A stretch of DNA of 64,000 bases from Lutibacter sp. (GCA_030683995.1 JAUXPH010000053.1:62001-126000), one strand, 5' to 3'; numbered from the stretch's first letter, positions 1-9,069 are shown. The notes: generated by a model not told the origin, from the sequence alone. Numbers and translations: made by a program.

Positions 1-148
1 CACTCATCATTTTGTTTTGTTTGGCGTAAAGTCCGCATTTTTTACATAAAAATAAATGAGTGCCAAGTTTTATTTTTTCCAACAAACTGGCTTCTTTGTA
101 TTGGCTTTTGTCGCAAATTTCAGTTGCTTCATTGCATGTAATTTTCAT
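1..148 (-). CDS. Putative zinc-binding anti-sigma factor (3' end outside window)
   Basis: The first 49 codons of a small minus-strand gene are visible; the window edge cuts it. Its ATG lies 11 bp after the stop codon of the ECF sigma gene at 160-729, so the two should be cotranscribed. The peptide has a Cys-rich start (C5, C12) and a HLFLCKKC segment, which fits the HxxxCxxC signature of zinc-binding anti-sigma (ZAS) factors. In that family the zinc domain binds the cognate ECF sigma factor and keeps it inactive. Position and motif support this role; the missing C-terminus prevents a firmer assignment. Confidence 0.6.
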   Translation of the reverse strand, partial: MKITCNEATEICDKSQYKEASLLEKIKLGTHLFLCKKCGLYAKQNKMMS

Positions 149-159
149 GTCAATATATT

Positions 160-729
160 TTAAATTTTAAACCAATTTTCTTCCATGCACTTTCTGAGTT
201 GGGTTCGGGCTCTGTGAATAATTACCCAAAAATTTGTCGAAGTAATTTCAAGTTCATTACAAATATCCTCCGTTTCAATTTGATGCACGGTTTTCATCCT
301 AAAAACCATAGCGTATTTTTCGGGCAGGCTTTCGATGCATTTTTCCAAAACAATGGCCAATTCTTCGTTTTCAATCTTTTTTTCAATTTCACCGCTCCAG
401 TCGGTTGGCGCACGTTCTTCCAGCCATTCTCCTTCTCTTTCGCCTTCCGCATAAAAACTCATACGCACTTCAGCCTTTCCTTTTGTCGAATTAATTTTAC
501 GGTAATAATCTACAATTTTACGTTTTAATATAGCGATTAACCAAGTGCGTTCGCTGGATTCTCCTTTAAAATTATCCTTTGCTTTTAAGGCCGAAAAAAA
601 AGTGTCCTGTACCAAATCTTTCGCTAAATCCCTGTCGTTAAGCCGGCTAATGGTATAATTGAAAAGATAATCGGCATGCAAGCTGACCCATTTTTCCGGA
701 TTTAAAAATTGTTTATCGGTTACAGACAT
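160..729 (-). CDS. ECF-type RNA polymerase sigma-70 factor
   Basis: 189 residues, the usual size for an ECF sigma factor with only regions 2 and 4. Region 2 is at about residues 20-85, with the DLVQDTFFSAL stretch and an RTWLIAILKRKIVDYYR segment that matches region 2.3/2.4. Region 4 is at about 125-185, ending in a helix-turn-helix (ICNELEITSTNFWVIIHRAR). It should direct polymerase to a small regulon controlled by the anti-sigma protein encoded directly downstream. The inducing signal cannot be read from the sequence. It is divergent from the M20 peptidase gene. It resembles the Bacteroidota sigma families paired with short zinc-binding anti-sigma proteins. Confidence 0.9.
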   Translation of the reverse strand: MSVTDKQFLNPEKWVSLHADYLFNYTISRLNDRDLAKDLVQDTFFSALKAKDNFKGESSERTWLIAILKRKIVDYYRKINSTKGKAEVRMSFYAEGEREGEWLEERAPTDWSGEIEKKIENEELAIVLEKCIESLPEKYAMVFRMKTVHQIETEDICNELEITSTNFWVIIHRARTQLRKCMEENWFKI

Positions 730-900
730 TTAAAGGCTATTTTCTGATTGGCTAAGGTAAATAATTTAACAGAATCATGTTGTTTTAAATTGGATTGACC
801 TTATGTCAATTTCACGCAAGAACGCCAATTTTTGATGAAAAAAATCCTATAAATAAGAAATCATTAACAGTTTAACCCTAAAAATCTGGTAAAATCGGGT

Positions 901-908
901 TATCTTTG
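901..908 (+). promoter_or_regulatory. Bacteroidota -7 promoter element for amidohydrolase/alr operon
   Basis: TATCTTTG matches the Bacteroidota housekeeping -7 consensus TAnnTTTG. It sits about 130 nt before the ATG at 1039, in the 309-bp gap between the divergent sigma gene and the amidohydrolase gene. No clear -33 TTG is seen at 19 nt. Nothing else is recognised in this gap. Confidence 0.5.
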
Positions 909-1038
909 CTTTAATCCGATAAATCTTCCTTTTTAGACTTTTTGATTTCTGCAATAATTTTATTCCTAGTTTTCAATCATTGATATGAAGTTTTATTCAA
1001 TATGAAAAGAGAAATGTTTGACCTAAAAAATAATACAA

Positions 1039-2193
1039 ATGGAACCAATATTCAATAATGAATTAATAAAAGAACTCGTTACATTTCGTAAAATGCTGCA
1101 CGCCAATCCTGAAGTTTCGGGGAAAGAATACAACACTGCCAAAAGCGTTGCCAACTTTTTAAAAACCTGCACGCCAACCAAAGTCATAGAAAACATTGGA
1201 GGAACTGGTATTGTGGCTGTGTTTGATAGCGGAAAATCAGGGAAATCGGTCATGTTTAGGGCAGAATTGGACGCCTTGCCGATACAGGAAATCAACGCGT
1301 TTTCGCATAAATCAACAATCGATGGCGTTTCCCATAAATGCGGACACGACGGGCACACGACGGTTTTATTGGGCTTGGCCAGAATTTTATCTGAACAAAA
1401 ACCAAAAACCGGGAAAGTATTTTTATTGTTTCAACCTGCGGAAGAAGACGGAGAAGGTGCAAAAGCAGTGTTTGCCGACCCAAAATTTGAAACATTAAAA
1501 CCCGATTATATTTTTGCTTTTCACAACCTGCCTGCCTATCCTTTAAACCAAATTGTGGTGAAAGACAATTCGTTTACCGCCGCCGTAAAAAGCATCATCA
1601 TTAAAATAAACGGGAAAACCGCACACGCCGCAGAGCCGGAAAACGGCTTGAATCCGGCGCTTGCCATTGCAGAAATTTTACAGGAATCTGCGAAATTTTC
1701 CAACAATGATCCAAACCGAAACGATTTTACCTTAATTACGCCAATTCATATTGAAATGGGTGAAATTGCGTACGGAATTTCAGCAGGTTATGGAGAAATA
1801 CGACTTACCATTCGCACTTGGAATGAAGAAACTATGGAAAAATTAACCGCCGATATCATAGATTGTGTTAAAAAAGCAGCTGAAAATCATCAAATGCCCA
1901 TCACCTGTTCGTGGACACAAGAATTTTACGCAAACCAAAATGATGATGAAGCAGTTGAAATCATTAAAGAATCTGCAACAAATTTGGATTTTGACATTTA
2001 TGAAAGAAAATTTCCTTTTAAATGGGGAGAAGATTTTGGCCTGTTTACGCAACATTTTAAAGGCGCCATGTTTGGCATTGGATCGGGTGAAAAAAGTCCG
2101 TCACTGCACAATCCCGATTATGATTTTCCGGATGAAATTTTACCTGTCGCCATACAATTGTTTCACAAAATAAGCTTACGTATTTTATCATGA
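1039..2193 (+). CDS. M20 family metallopeptidase / amidohydrolase
   Basis: 384 residues, full length for the M20D (IAA-amino acid hydrolase, hippurate hydrolase, N-acyl amino acid hydrolase) group. The metal-binding CGHDGHT motif is at residues 101-107, and the PAEEDGEGA motif, with the catalytic and metal-binding Glu pair, is at 133-141. A central dimerisation domain follows (KINGKTAHAAEPENG), then a C-terminal metal-binding segment containing SLHNPDYDF. It likely hydrolyses amide bonds of N-acylated amino acids in the cytoplasm; the exact substrate cannot be inferred. Its stop codon overlaps the start of alr (ATGA), so the two are translationally coupled. Confidence 0.88.
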   Translation: MEPIFNNELIKELVTFRKMLHANPEVSGKEYNTAKSVANFLKTCTPTKVIENIGGTGIVAVFDSGKSGKSVMFRAELDALPIQEINAFSHKSTIDGVSHKCGHDGHTTVLLGLARILSEQKPKTGKVFLLFQPAEEDGEGAKAVFADPKFETLKPDYIFAFHNLPAYPLNQIVVKDNSFTAAVKSIIIKINGKTAHAAEPENGLNPALAIAEILQESAKFSNNDPNRNDFTLITPIHIEMGEIAYGISAGYGEIRLTIRTWNEETMEKLTADIIDCVKKAAENHQMPITCSWTQEFYANQNDDEAVEIIKESATNLDFDIYERKFPFKWGEDFGLFTQHFKGAMFGIGSGEKSPSLHNPDYDFPDEILPVAIQLFHKISLRILS

Positions 2194-3347
2194 AATCCCT
2201 TCACACCTCACACATAGAAATCAGCAAATCGGCACTGGAGCACAACCTTCAGCTTTTAAAAAATTACATTGTAAACGGCGTACAAATATCTTCGGTGGTC
2301 AAAGGCAATGCTTATGGGCACGGACTTGAAGTGTTTGTTCCGCTGGCCGAAAATTGCGGCATCAATCATTTTTCGGTATTTAGCGCCGATGAAGCTTTGC
2401 GTGTACATAACGCAAGCACTAAAAACAGCACGGTGATGATTATGGGACTCATCAACAATGAGCAGCTGGAATGGGCCATTGAAAACAATATTGAATTTTA
2501 TGTTTTTGAACCGGACCGATTGGAAAAAGCGCTTGAAACAGCCAAAAGAATTGGAAAAACGGCCAAAGTACACATTGAAGTGGAAACCGGAATGAACAGA
2601 ACCGGATTTGCGATGGACCAACTTCCGGCAGTGTTGAAATTGCTGAAAAATAATAGTGATTACCTGTTTTTTAAAGGACTTTGCACCCATTTTGCAGGAG
2701 CGGAAAGTATTGCCAATTATTATCGGATTCACAAACAGCAACAGGTTTTCCAAAAAGTGCTGAAAAAAGTAGCTGCTGCTGGCCTAACGCCCGAACAAAA
2801 ACATACGGCTTGTTCGGCCGCCGCTTTGCGCTATCCTAAATTTCAAATGGATATGGTACGGTTGGGCATTATTCAGTATGGATTTTTTCCCAACAAAGAA
2901 ATTTTGATTGAGTATTTGACTAAAAAGAAAGTGACTCAAAATCCGTTGAAACGCCTGATTTCCTGGAAAAGCCACGTGATGGATGTGAAGAAAGTAAAAA
3001 CGGGCGAATTTGTTGGCTACGGCACGTCCTATCTTGCCAATTCCGATTTAAAAATAGCCATAATTCCTGTTGGTTACGCTCACGGTTTTAGCCGTAATTT
3101 AAGCAATCAGGGCATTGTGCTGATCAACGGACAACGTGTTAGCGTTGTTGGAACCGTAAATATGAATATGATTACGGTTGATGTTACCCAAGTTAATTCG
3201 GTTGAAAAAGGCGATGAAGTGGTTTTGATAGGCAAACAAGGCGACTTGGAAATAAGCGTTTCGTCGTTTAGCGAATTTAGCGAACAGGTAAATTATGAAT
3301 TGCTTACAAGATTGCCTGAAAATTTACCCAGATTAATTGTTGATTAA
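2190..3347 (+). CDS. alr: Alanine racemase
   Basis: 385 residues. It interconverts L- and D-alanine with PLP and supplies D-Ala for peptidoglycan. The PLP lysine is K38 in the VVKGNAYGHG motif, and the second catalytic residue is Tyr277 in GYGTSY. The phosphate-binding region is present as GYAHGF instead of the more common GYADG. It is the stand-alone enzyme, not the MurF-Alr fusion found in some Bacteroidota. The start ATG overlaps the upstream stop by 4 bp. A bidirectional terminator hairpin follows about 20 bp after the stop. Confidence 0.95.
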   Translation: MKSLHTSHIEISKSALEHNLQLLKNYIVNGVQISSVVKGNAYGHGLEVFVPLAENCGINHFSVFSADEALRVHNASTKNSTVMIMGLINNEQLEWAIENNIEFYVFEPDRLEKALETAKRIGKTAKVHIEVETGMNRTGFAMDQLPAVLKLLKNNSDYLFFKGLCTHFAGAESIANYYRIHKQQQVFQKVLKKVAAAGLTPEQKHTACSAAALRYPKFQMDMVRLGIIQYGFFPNKEILIEYLTKKKVTQNPLKRLISWKSHVMDVKKVKTGEFVGYGTSYLANSDLKIAIIPVGYAHGFSRNLSNQGIVLINGQRVSVVGTVNMNMITVDVTQVNSVEKGDEVVLIGKQGDLEISVSSFSEFSEQVNYELLTRLPENLPRLIVD

Positions 3348-3363
3348 CTACAAAAAATCTAAT

Positions 3364-3400
3364 TAAAAAGCCCATAAAACGATGCTTTATGGGCTTTTTA
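3364..3400. terminator. Bidirectional Rho-independent terminator
   Basis: A 12-14 bp A/T-flanked stem (AAAAGCCCATAAA paired with TTTATGGGCTTTT, 7-nt loop) lies between the convergent alr and M1 peptidase genes. A-runs and T-runs on both sides allow termination in both directions. Confidence 0.85.
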
Positions 3401-3430
3401 ATTTTTGATTTTAATATAAATGGAATTGCA

Positions 3431-5275
3431 TCAAATCCCTTTGCCAGATTCAAACACATTATTCCCTCTTTCAATATCCGCCATCAATTGTGAAGGATCA
3501 ATTTCAACTTTTTTCACTTCTTTTGAAACGGGAAAAGTGTAGGTTGGATGTGCCCAAGACCAATTTTTAATTAATGTTGCATCGGTGGTTTTTTCGCCGC
3601 GCATCATACTTAAAGGAATGTAAAAATTTTCTGTGCTTCCATCAACATAAGTGATGGAAACATCAATAGGCATCGGTATTTGCCCAACTCGTGCCAACGT
3701 AACTGAATTTCCCTCAACTTTCGCCACCGCATAATCTATAGTATGCATGGTTTGTGTCCATTCATTCAAAAACCAATCCAATTGAATTCCCGAAATTTTC
3801 TCGGCAGTTCGTTTAAAATCATTGGGTGTTGGATGTTTGAATTTAAAATCTTCAAAATATTTTTTGATGGTTTTTTGCACATTTTCTTCTCCGATGATAT
3901 AATTCAGCTGCGACAGAAACATACTGCCTTTGGTATAGCTTCCAATACCGAAAGCGGCATTTGTATTATATCGGTCGGCGTGGGTTGTTAACGATTCTTC
4001 AATATTGTTTTTTACCGCGTAAAAATAGTTTTTGTAACCTTTTGCATTTGGTTTTCCGTCACCGCCTTCTAAAATTAAGCTGGAAGCCATTGTTGAAACA
4101 TACGAAGTAAAACCTTCATCCATCCAAGAATGTTTGCTTTCATTGGTTGCTAAAATCTGTTGAAACCAGCTATGCGCCAATTCGTGAAAAACGGTTCCAA
4201 CTATGTCATTTAAGGTTTCTCCGCCCTCAATTAAAGTGCACATGGCATATTCCATACCGCCATCGCCACCCTGAATCACCGAATACTGTTTCCAAGGATA
4301 TTCCCCAATATTTTCATTGAAATACTGCAGCGCTTCCGCTGTTAAAGGCTGAACTGCTTTCCATGCTTTTGCATATTTTTTGTCTTTTTTATAGAAGAAA
4401 TGAAGTTCTGTTCCATTGGCGGTTTTTAAAATATCGTGCACATAATTTGGATCGGCTGCCCAGGTAAAATCGTGCACATTTGGCGCCACAAAATGCCATT
4501 TCAGTTTTTTTCCCTTCGGAAGCTTCAGTGCCTTGGTTTTATCTTCATAGCCATGGCCAACTTCCTGCGGATTTTGCAAATAACCTGTTCCGCCCACAGT
4601 ATATGTTTTATCAATATGAAGCGTCACGTCAAAATTTGCCCAAACACCATGAAATTCACGGGCAATATAAGCATCTGCGTGCCAGCCTTCAAAATCGTAT
4701 TCCGCCATTTTCGGATACCATTGCGCCATGGAAAGTGCCACGCCATCCACACTGTTTCTGCCGGCCCTGCGAATATGAACAGGCACCTGTCCTTCAAAAG
4801 TCATGTCAAATTTTACTTTCTCTCCCGGTTGAATTGCTTCATTTAAAGTCACTTTTAACACGGTTCCGTCGATGCTGAATGTTACGTCTTTTCCGCTTTG
4901 TTTTAACGACAATACTTTTAAATAACCAATTTCATTGGGTTTCAATTTGGCAATTCTGCTTTCATAAACCGGATTTTCTTTGGTGCCGATGTTGCTTACC
5001 ATTCTGCTGTCTGGATCAACAACCGCCTGTAATCTGGCATCCATTTCACTGTTTGGCTGAAAAGCGTTGAAATACAAATAATAAAAAACGAAATTTAATT
5101 CGTCAGGAGAATTGTTGGTATATTCCAATTCCTGAATTCCTTTATACTGATAATTTTCCGCATCAATATCCACAACCATTTTGTAATCTGCATGTTGCTG
5201 CCAGTAAGAAGTGTTATTTTGAGCAAAAACTGCGGTTGAAATAATTGTAAAAAGTACTACAAAAAATCTATTCAT
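3431..5275 (-). CDS. Secreted M1 family metallopeptidase (aminopeptidase-like)
   Basis: 614 residues from the ATG at 5275, chosen because it begins a clean Sec signal peptide (MNRFFVVLFTIISTAVFA, then Q19); the longer frame upstream runs into a terminator. The gluzincin zinc site HELAH is at 364-368, with the third ligand Glu387 in WMDEGFTSY. GGMEYAM at 339-345 replaces the aminopeptidase GAMEN motif, as is usual in the flavobacterial secreted branch. The C-terminus is an Ig-like/beta domain. It probably digests peptides in the periplasm or outside the cell. The neighbouring gene is also an exported peptidase, but the terminator between them argues for separate transcripts. Confidence 0.92.
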   Translation of the reverse strand: MNRFFVVLFTIISTAVFAQNNTSYWQQHADYKMVVDIDAENYQYKGIQELEYTNNSPDELNFVFYYLYFNAFQPNSEMDARLQAVVDPDSRMVSNIGTKENPVYESRIAKLKPNEIGYLKVLSLKQSGKDVTFSIDGTVLKVTLNEAIQPGEKVKFDMTFEGQVPVHIRRAGRNSVDGVALSMAQWYPKMAEYDFEGWHADAYIAREFHGVWANFDVTLHIDKTYTVGGTGYLQNPQEVGHGYEDKTKALKLPKGKKLKWHFVAPNVHDFTWAADPNYVHDILKTANGTELHFFYKKDKKYAKAWKAVQPLTAEALQYFNENIGEYPWKQYSVIQGGDGGMEYAMCTLIEGGETLNDIVGTVFHELAHSWFQQILATNESKHSWMDEGFTSYVSTMASSLILEGGDGKPNAKGYKNYFYAVKNNIEESLTTHADRYNTNAAFGIGSYTKGSMFLSQLNYIIGEENVQKTIKKYFEDFKFKHPTPNDFKRTAEKISGIQLDWFLNEWTQTMHTIDYAVAKVEGNSVTLARVGQIPMPIDVSITYVDGSTENFYIPLSMMRGEKTTDATLIKNWSWAHPTYTFPVSKEVKKVEIDPSQLMADIERGNNVFESGKGI

Positions 5276-5327
5276 AAGGGATTTGTTTATTTGCCGCAAT
5301 ATAAACATTACTTTATAAAACAAAAAA

Positions 5328-5355
5328 ACACACGGCGAACCGTGCGTTTTTTTAA
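5328..5355 (-). terminator. Rho-independent terminator of S8 peptidase gene
   Basis: Read on the minus strand, an 8-bp stem ACGCACGG/CCGTGTGT (one G-U pair) closes a TTCG loop and is followed by seven T. It lies 20-50 bp after the S8 peptidase stop and just upstream of the M1 peptidase start. Confidence 0.8.
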
Positions 5356-5377
5356 CAATAAATTATAATTTTTGGTT

Positions 5378-7021
5378 TTAATTCACCATTTTATCGGCCA
5401 ATATCAAGGCGTTGTAAGCATTTGCGATACTTCCTGCTTTTGACAAGCTTGAAAACGGCGCTTTATCACCTTTTTGTCCAGGAACAAGCACTTGTAAATT
5501 TACTTTAACACCTGAATTCATGATAATGTGTTTTACCTGACTTGCGGACAATTGTGGATAATAAGAACGAATTAATGTTGCAATACCGGCAACTTCTGGC
5601 GAAGCCATAGAAGTACCGCTAAATTTTGCATATTCATCTTTTGGCACCGTTGAATAAATCTGCACTCCAGGCGCAAAAACATCAACATTTAGTTTGCCGT
5701 AATTAGAAAATGTAGCCGGCATATTTTCGTTAAAATTAGCACTCAATGCGCCAATAGTAATCACATTGTCAGAAAATTCGGTTACTTTATCTTCAGAATC
5801 ATTTGGGAAATTGTCTTTTACATCAATATTTTTATTGTCGTTTCCGGCAGCGTGCACTAACAAAACATCATTTTTTTCAGCGTATTTTATGGCGTCAAAA
5901 ACCCATTCTTTGTTCGGTGAAAAGCTTTTTCCAAAACTCATGTTGATTACTTTTGCGCCATTGTCTACGGCATATCTAATTGCCAACGCAACATCTTTAT
6001 CGCGCTCATCGCCATCTGGAACCGCCCGAACAGACATTAATTTTGCGTTATGGGCAACACCTTCCAATCCTTTATTGTTATTTCTTGAAGCTAAAATAAT
6101 TCCTGCCACGTGCGTTCCGTGAGACTCTTCCTCTTTTGAACCGATCACAAACCCGTTTCCGTAATTTCTGTCGTTAAAATCTTCCGGATTGTCGCCAACA
6201 ATGGCACGTCCGTCAAAATTAAAATCGTAGTTTTTATTTTTCTTTTGGGTTTCATAATAGTCCAAATAGGCATCTTCATCCAAACCTCTGCCAAATAAAC
6301 CAATCAAATCGCCTACTTGCGCTTTTAATTTTTGGTCATCCGTATTTATTCCCTGTAAATCTTCCAAGGTAATGGCTTGTTTGCCCAAGTATTTCTTAAC
6401 TGCCGCAAAATTATCGGCTATTTGCTCCATACGGGTCAAGGTTTGGAAATGTCTTGAGGAAGCAGTTTTAAACTCTTCCACATATTCCTGGTATTTTTTA
6501 AAGTCGGCTTTGTCGGCTTCACTGATATCTTCCAATTTTTTTCCTTCAAAACGCGGATTTAATTTGGCCACAATGCGTGTAATTTCCAATTGTTCAGGAG
6601 CGGCAACGCCATTTCCTCCCAAATAATTCCATCCGTAAATATCATCCACATAACCATTATTGTCATCGTCAATGCCATTTCCGGGAATTTCTTTGGAATT
6701 GGTCCAAAGAACGTCTTTTAAATCTTCGTGCTCAATGTCAATTCCAGAGTCAATTACGGCAACAATAACTGTTACGCCTTTTTTTCCCTCTAAAAATTTA
6801 TAGGCTTTGTCCAGGCTCATTCCGGGAATGGTATCCGCCACCAAATCGGCATGTGCCCAATGGTTGAATTGTTCTTCGCCAATGGCGCCTTTCTTTTGTG
6901 GCATGGAAATAGTGGTTTCCATGGTCGGAACTGGCTTGTCCGCAATAGATTTTACAGAACCGCAACTTGCTAATGAAATTGTTGCCAATGCAACAACAAA
7001 CATCGATTTAAATATTCTCAT
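5378..7021 (-). CDS. S8 (subtilisin-like) serine protease, lipoprotein
   Basis: 547 residues. A lipobox ending LASC20 predicts a lipid-anchored exported protein. The catalytic triad is clear: Asp91 in VIDSGID, His301 in SHGTHVAG and Ser471 in SGTSMASPEVAG, with the oxyanion Asn in HAAGNDN near 394. About 210 residues separate Asp and His, far more than in subtilisin, because of a charged helical insert (about 140-280); this is common in flavobacterial S8 enzymes. No C-terminal sorting domain is visible. It likely degrades proteins at the cell envelope. Confidence 0.93.
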   Translation of the reverse strand: MRIFKSMFVVALATISLASCGSVKSIADKPVPTMETTISMPQKKGAIGEEQFNHWAHADLVADTIPGMSLDKAYKFLEGKKGVTVIVAVIDSGIDIEHEDLKDVLWTNSKEIPGNGIDDDNNGYVDDIYGWNYLGGNGVAAPEQLEITRIVAKLNPRFEGKKLEDISEADKADFKKYQEYVEEFKTASSRHFQTLTRMEQIADNFAAVKKYLGKQAITLEDLQGINTDDQKLKAQVGDLIGLFGRGLDEDAYLDYYETQKKNKNYDFNFDGRAIVGDNPEDFNDRNYGNGFVIGSKEEESHGTHVAGIILASRNNNKGLEGVAHNAKLMSVRAVPDGDERDKDVALAIRYAVDNGAKVINMSFGKSFSPNKEWVFDAIKYAEKNDVLLVHAAGNDNKNIDVKDNFPNDSEDKVTEFSDNVITIGALSANFNENMPATFSNYGKLNVDVFAPGVQIYSTVPKDEYAKFSGTSMASPEVAGIATLIRSYYPQLSASQVKHIIMNSGVKVNLQVLVPGQKGDKAPFSSLSKAGSIANAYNALILADKMVN

Positions 7022-7035
7022 TCTTTTGTTTTGTG

Positions 7036-7896
7036 TTAATTAAATACTTCGTTAAATGTATAAGTTTGATTTAATCGCACGCCTTTTTCGGTGTGTTTTA
7101 TGGTACAAAGTTCATTGGTGGCATCATGCTCAAAGAACAAAAAATAATTATTGTCGGCAGCAATCTTTAAGAACTTGTCTTTTTCTTCCATGGTCAAAAG
7201 CGGACGAGTGTCATAGCCCATCACGTATGGCAAAGGAATATGCCCAACGGTCGGCAACAAATCCGACACAAAAACAATGGTTTTACCCTGATATTGAATG
7301 TGGGGAATCATGAGTTTATCGGTATGCCCGTTTGCAAATAAAATATCGAAACCAAGCGGCGTGTTTTTGGCAAAATCACCGGTTGGCAAATCCACTAAAT
7401 TCAGTTGTCCGCTCTCTTGGATTGGATTGATGTTTTCTGTCAAAAACGAAGCTTTTTCTCTCGGATTTGGTTCAACCGCCCATTTCCAATGGTTTTTATT
7501 GCTCCAAAATTTGGCGTTTTTAAACGCTGGTTCATAGCCGGTGCGGTCTTTATTCCACTGAATGCTTCCGCCGCAATGGTCGAAATGCAAATGGGTTAAA
7601 AAAACATCGGTAATATCGTCTCTGTGAAATCCATATTTTGCCAAAGAGGCATCAAGCGAAAAGTCTCCGAAGAAATAATAGTAGCTAAAAAACTTTTCTG
7701 ATTGTTTGTTTCCGGTGCCATTGTCGATTAAAATAAGGCGGTCACCGTCTTCAATCAACAAACAGCGCAACGCCATATCAATTAAGTTATTTTCATCTGC
7801 GGGGTTTGTGCGTTGCCAAATTACTTTAGGAACTACGCCAAACATGGCACCGCCATCCAGTTTAAAGTTCCCTGTTTCAATGGGGTAAATTTTCAT
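7036..7896 (-). CDS. MBL-fold metallo-hydrolase
   Basis: 286 residues from the ATG at 7896, preferred over an upstream in-frame codon because MKIYPIETGNF matches the usual N-terminus. The metallo-beta-lactamase motif THLHFDHCGG is at about 101-110 (HxHxDH), with later ligands in NGHTDK and the FVSDLLP Asp. The substrate is unknown; relatives include lactonases and other soluble hydrolases. There is no signal peptide, so it is probably cytoplasmic. It ends 14 bp before the S8 peptidase gene begins, so it may be cotranscribed with it. Confidence 0.88.
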   Translation of the reverse strand: MKIYPIETGNFKLDGGAMFGVVPKVIWQRTNPADENNLIDMALRCLLIEDGDRLILIDNGTGNKQSEKFFSYYYFFGDFSLDASLAKYGFHRDDITDVFLTHLHFDHCGGSIQWNKDRTGYEPAFKNAKFWSNKNHWKWAVEPNPREKASFLTENINPIQESGQLNLVDLPTGDFAKNTPLGFDILFANGHTDKLMIPHIQYQGKTIVFVSDLLPTVGHIPLPYVMGYDTRPLLTMEEKDKFLKIAADNNYFLFFEHDATNELCTIKHTEKGVRLNQTYTFNEVFN

Positions 7897-7955
7897 AAAT
7901 AAAACTTTAACACAAATATACAAGAATTTATTTTTAACAAGGTGTTAAAGAAAAC

Positions 7956-7985
7956 AAAAAACCCAAGCGAATTACTTAGGTTTTT
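7956..7985 (-). terminator. Terminator after tRNA-Cys
   Basis: A hairpin of AAAAACCTAAG/CTTGGGTTTTT type (7-nt loop) lies just downstream of tRNA-Cys on the minus strand and ends in a T-run. It separates the tRNA from the MBL-fold gene. Confidence 0.75.
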
Positions 7986-7988
7986 AAG

Positions 7989-8059
7989 AGGCGTCTAGCG
8001 GATTCGAACCGCTGTACGAGGTTTTGCAGACCTCTGCCTAGCCACTCGGCCAAAACGCC
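7989..8059 (-). tRNA. tRNA-Cys (anticodon GCA)
   Basis: A 71-nt cloverleaf read by eye. The 7-bp acceptor stem is GGCGTTT with AGACGCC (one G-U pair), the D-arm region GGCCGAGTGGCTAGGC, the anticodon stem GAGGT/ACCTC around the loop CTGCAAA, and the T-arm contains GGTTCGAATCC. The anticodon GCA decodes Cys. The discriminator base is U73, the identity base of tRNA-Cys. CCA is not encoded and must be added enzymatically. Confidence 0.97.
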
Positions 8060-8195
8060 ATTATCGGATTGCAAATTTACAATTTTTTTTTAATTGTATA
8101 ATCGTTTAACTGCGGATTTGTTGAATTTATGCAATTGTTTGCTATAACTTTGGTCTTTAAGTCTTTATCTTTTAATTATTTTTTGGGTCTGTACG

Positions 8196-8240
8196 TTTTT
8201 TGGTGGGCGTTCCCCGCCGGCAGGCGGGTCGGGCTTTACG
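8196..8240 (+). repeat. Dispersed palindromic repeat, copy 1 (GGGCGTTCCCCGCC type)
   Basis: Contains GGGCGTTCCCCGCC followed by GGCGGGTCGGGCTTTACG, with a CCCGCC-GGCA-GGCGGG hairpin core. A similar sequence in opposite orientation is at 9030-9069, so the pair brackets folB. The resemblance was seen by direct comparison of the two sites. Confidence 0.7.
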
Positions 8241-8385
8241 TTTCAATCTTTTTTACTTCGCCAAAAGGCAAATCAAAAAAGTATTTCCACTGCAATCCCT
8301 TACGCGGCTTCAAATAATTATTAAAAATCTTCCGGAAGGAAAGTTATCGACTTCAAGAGACTTTTTTTCAACTTCAGTCTTCCGT

Positions 8386-8401
8386 CCCGATAGCGATCGG
8401 G
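8386..8401. repeat. Short palindrome CCCGATAGCGATCGGG
   Basis: A 6-bp inverted repeat around AGCG. A closely related perfect palindrome, CCCGATAGCTATCGGG, occurs at 18209-18224. Probably members of one short intergenic repeat family. Confidence 0.65.
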
Positions 8402-8411
8402 ATCGGTCTTC

Positions 8412-8771
8412 TCAACTTCTAACTTTACGCATCTCAACGGTCACCATCGCCACATTGCCTCCAATGGGCGGATTTATTTTTGAAACGGCAACAACAGCTT
8501 CTTCAACCAAAGGAATTTCAAGAAAAATCCGGTCCAAAATGCGTTTCACCACCGTTTCCAACAATTTGGAACGGATGGCCATTTCCTGTTTCACAATTTT
8601 GTTTAAATGAACATAATCTACCGTATCTGCAAGGTTATCGCTTTGTGCCGATAAGTTTAAATTGGCGTTTACCGAAACATCCACACGATAATCGGAACCA
8701 ATTTTCCCTTCTTCCAGCAAACAGCCGTGATAGGCGTAAACCCGTATATTTTTTAACTTTATAATTCCCAT
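8412..8771 (-). CDS. folB: Dihydroneopterin aldolase
   Basis: 119 residues, full length for FolB. It cleaves 7,8-dihydroneopterin to 6-hydroxymethyl-7,8-dihydropterin and glycolaldehyde in folate synthesis. The N-terminal strand IRVYAYHGCLLEEGKIG carries the conserved pterin-site residues, and SKINPPIGGNVA near residue 98 carries the catalytic lysine region. It is cytoplasmic, and the family forms octamers. It stands alone between two repeat-rich spacers, with no other folate gene adjacent. Confidence 0.92.
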   Translation of the reverse strand: MGIIKLKNIRVYAYHGCLLEEGKIGSDYRVDVSVNANLNLSAQSDNLADTVDYVHLNKIVKQEMAIRSKLLETVVKRILDRIFLEIPLVEEAVVAVSKINPPIGGNVAMVTVEMRKVRS

Positions 8772-8948
8772 TTTAAAAATATTTAGGCAAAGATAACTCT
8801 AAAAGTCAGAAGTCCGAAGTCAGAAGACGGAAGTTCAATGGAGCTGGAAGTTGCTATTAACCGCAAGGAGTGCAAAGGTAAACTGTAATGCCTAACATGA
8901 CGCTGGTGCGGGATTCATTATTAATTTGAATTCGCGTTAAGGATAGAA

Positions 8949-8968
8949 CCCTTCGGCTCCGCTCAGGG
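8949..8968. repeat. Palindromic repeat CCCTTCGGCTCCGCTCAGGG
   Basis: An intergenic copy of the same palindromic family that is found inside metG at 20895-21014 (CTTCGACTCCGCTCAG ... CTGAGCGGAGCCGAAGG). Seen by direct comparison. Confidence 0.7.
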
Positions 8969-9029
8969 TAAACTAAGTGTTTGAGCACTTTTTTTGTTGC
9001 TTTTCGCAACTAAAAAATGCGAGTAGTGA

Positions 9030-9069
9030 AAGCCTGACCCCGCCAGCTGGCGGGGAACGCCCAAAAAAA
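9030..9069 (-). repeat. Dispersed palindromic repeat, copy 2 (GGGCGTTCCCCGCC type)
   Basis: On the minus strand this reads TTTGGGCGTTCCCCGCC and continues into GGCGGGGTCAGGCTTTC, closely matching 8196-8240 in inverted orientation. The core CCCCGCCAGCTGGCGGGG (9038-9055) is a perfect 18-bp palindrome. Confidence 0.75.

Larger units (their letters stand above)
8060..8411. other. Intergenic region without a gene; repeat-derived
   Basis: 352 bp between tRNA-Cys and the folB 3' end. Short open frames here look like chance frames over repeats. A TAACTTTG -7-like element at 8145-8152 has no obvious gene after it. The stretch holds the GGGCGTTCCCCGCC repeat (8196-8240) and a CCCGAT palindrome (8386-8401), listed separately. 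Confidence 0.6.

Noticed and set aside
8129-8610. Plus-strand genes over the tRNA-folB spacer
   Set aside because: The frames run over palindromic repeats and through the antisense of folB, with no recognisable protein.
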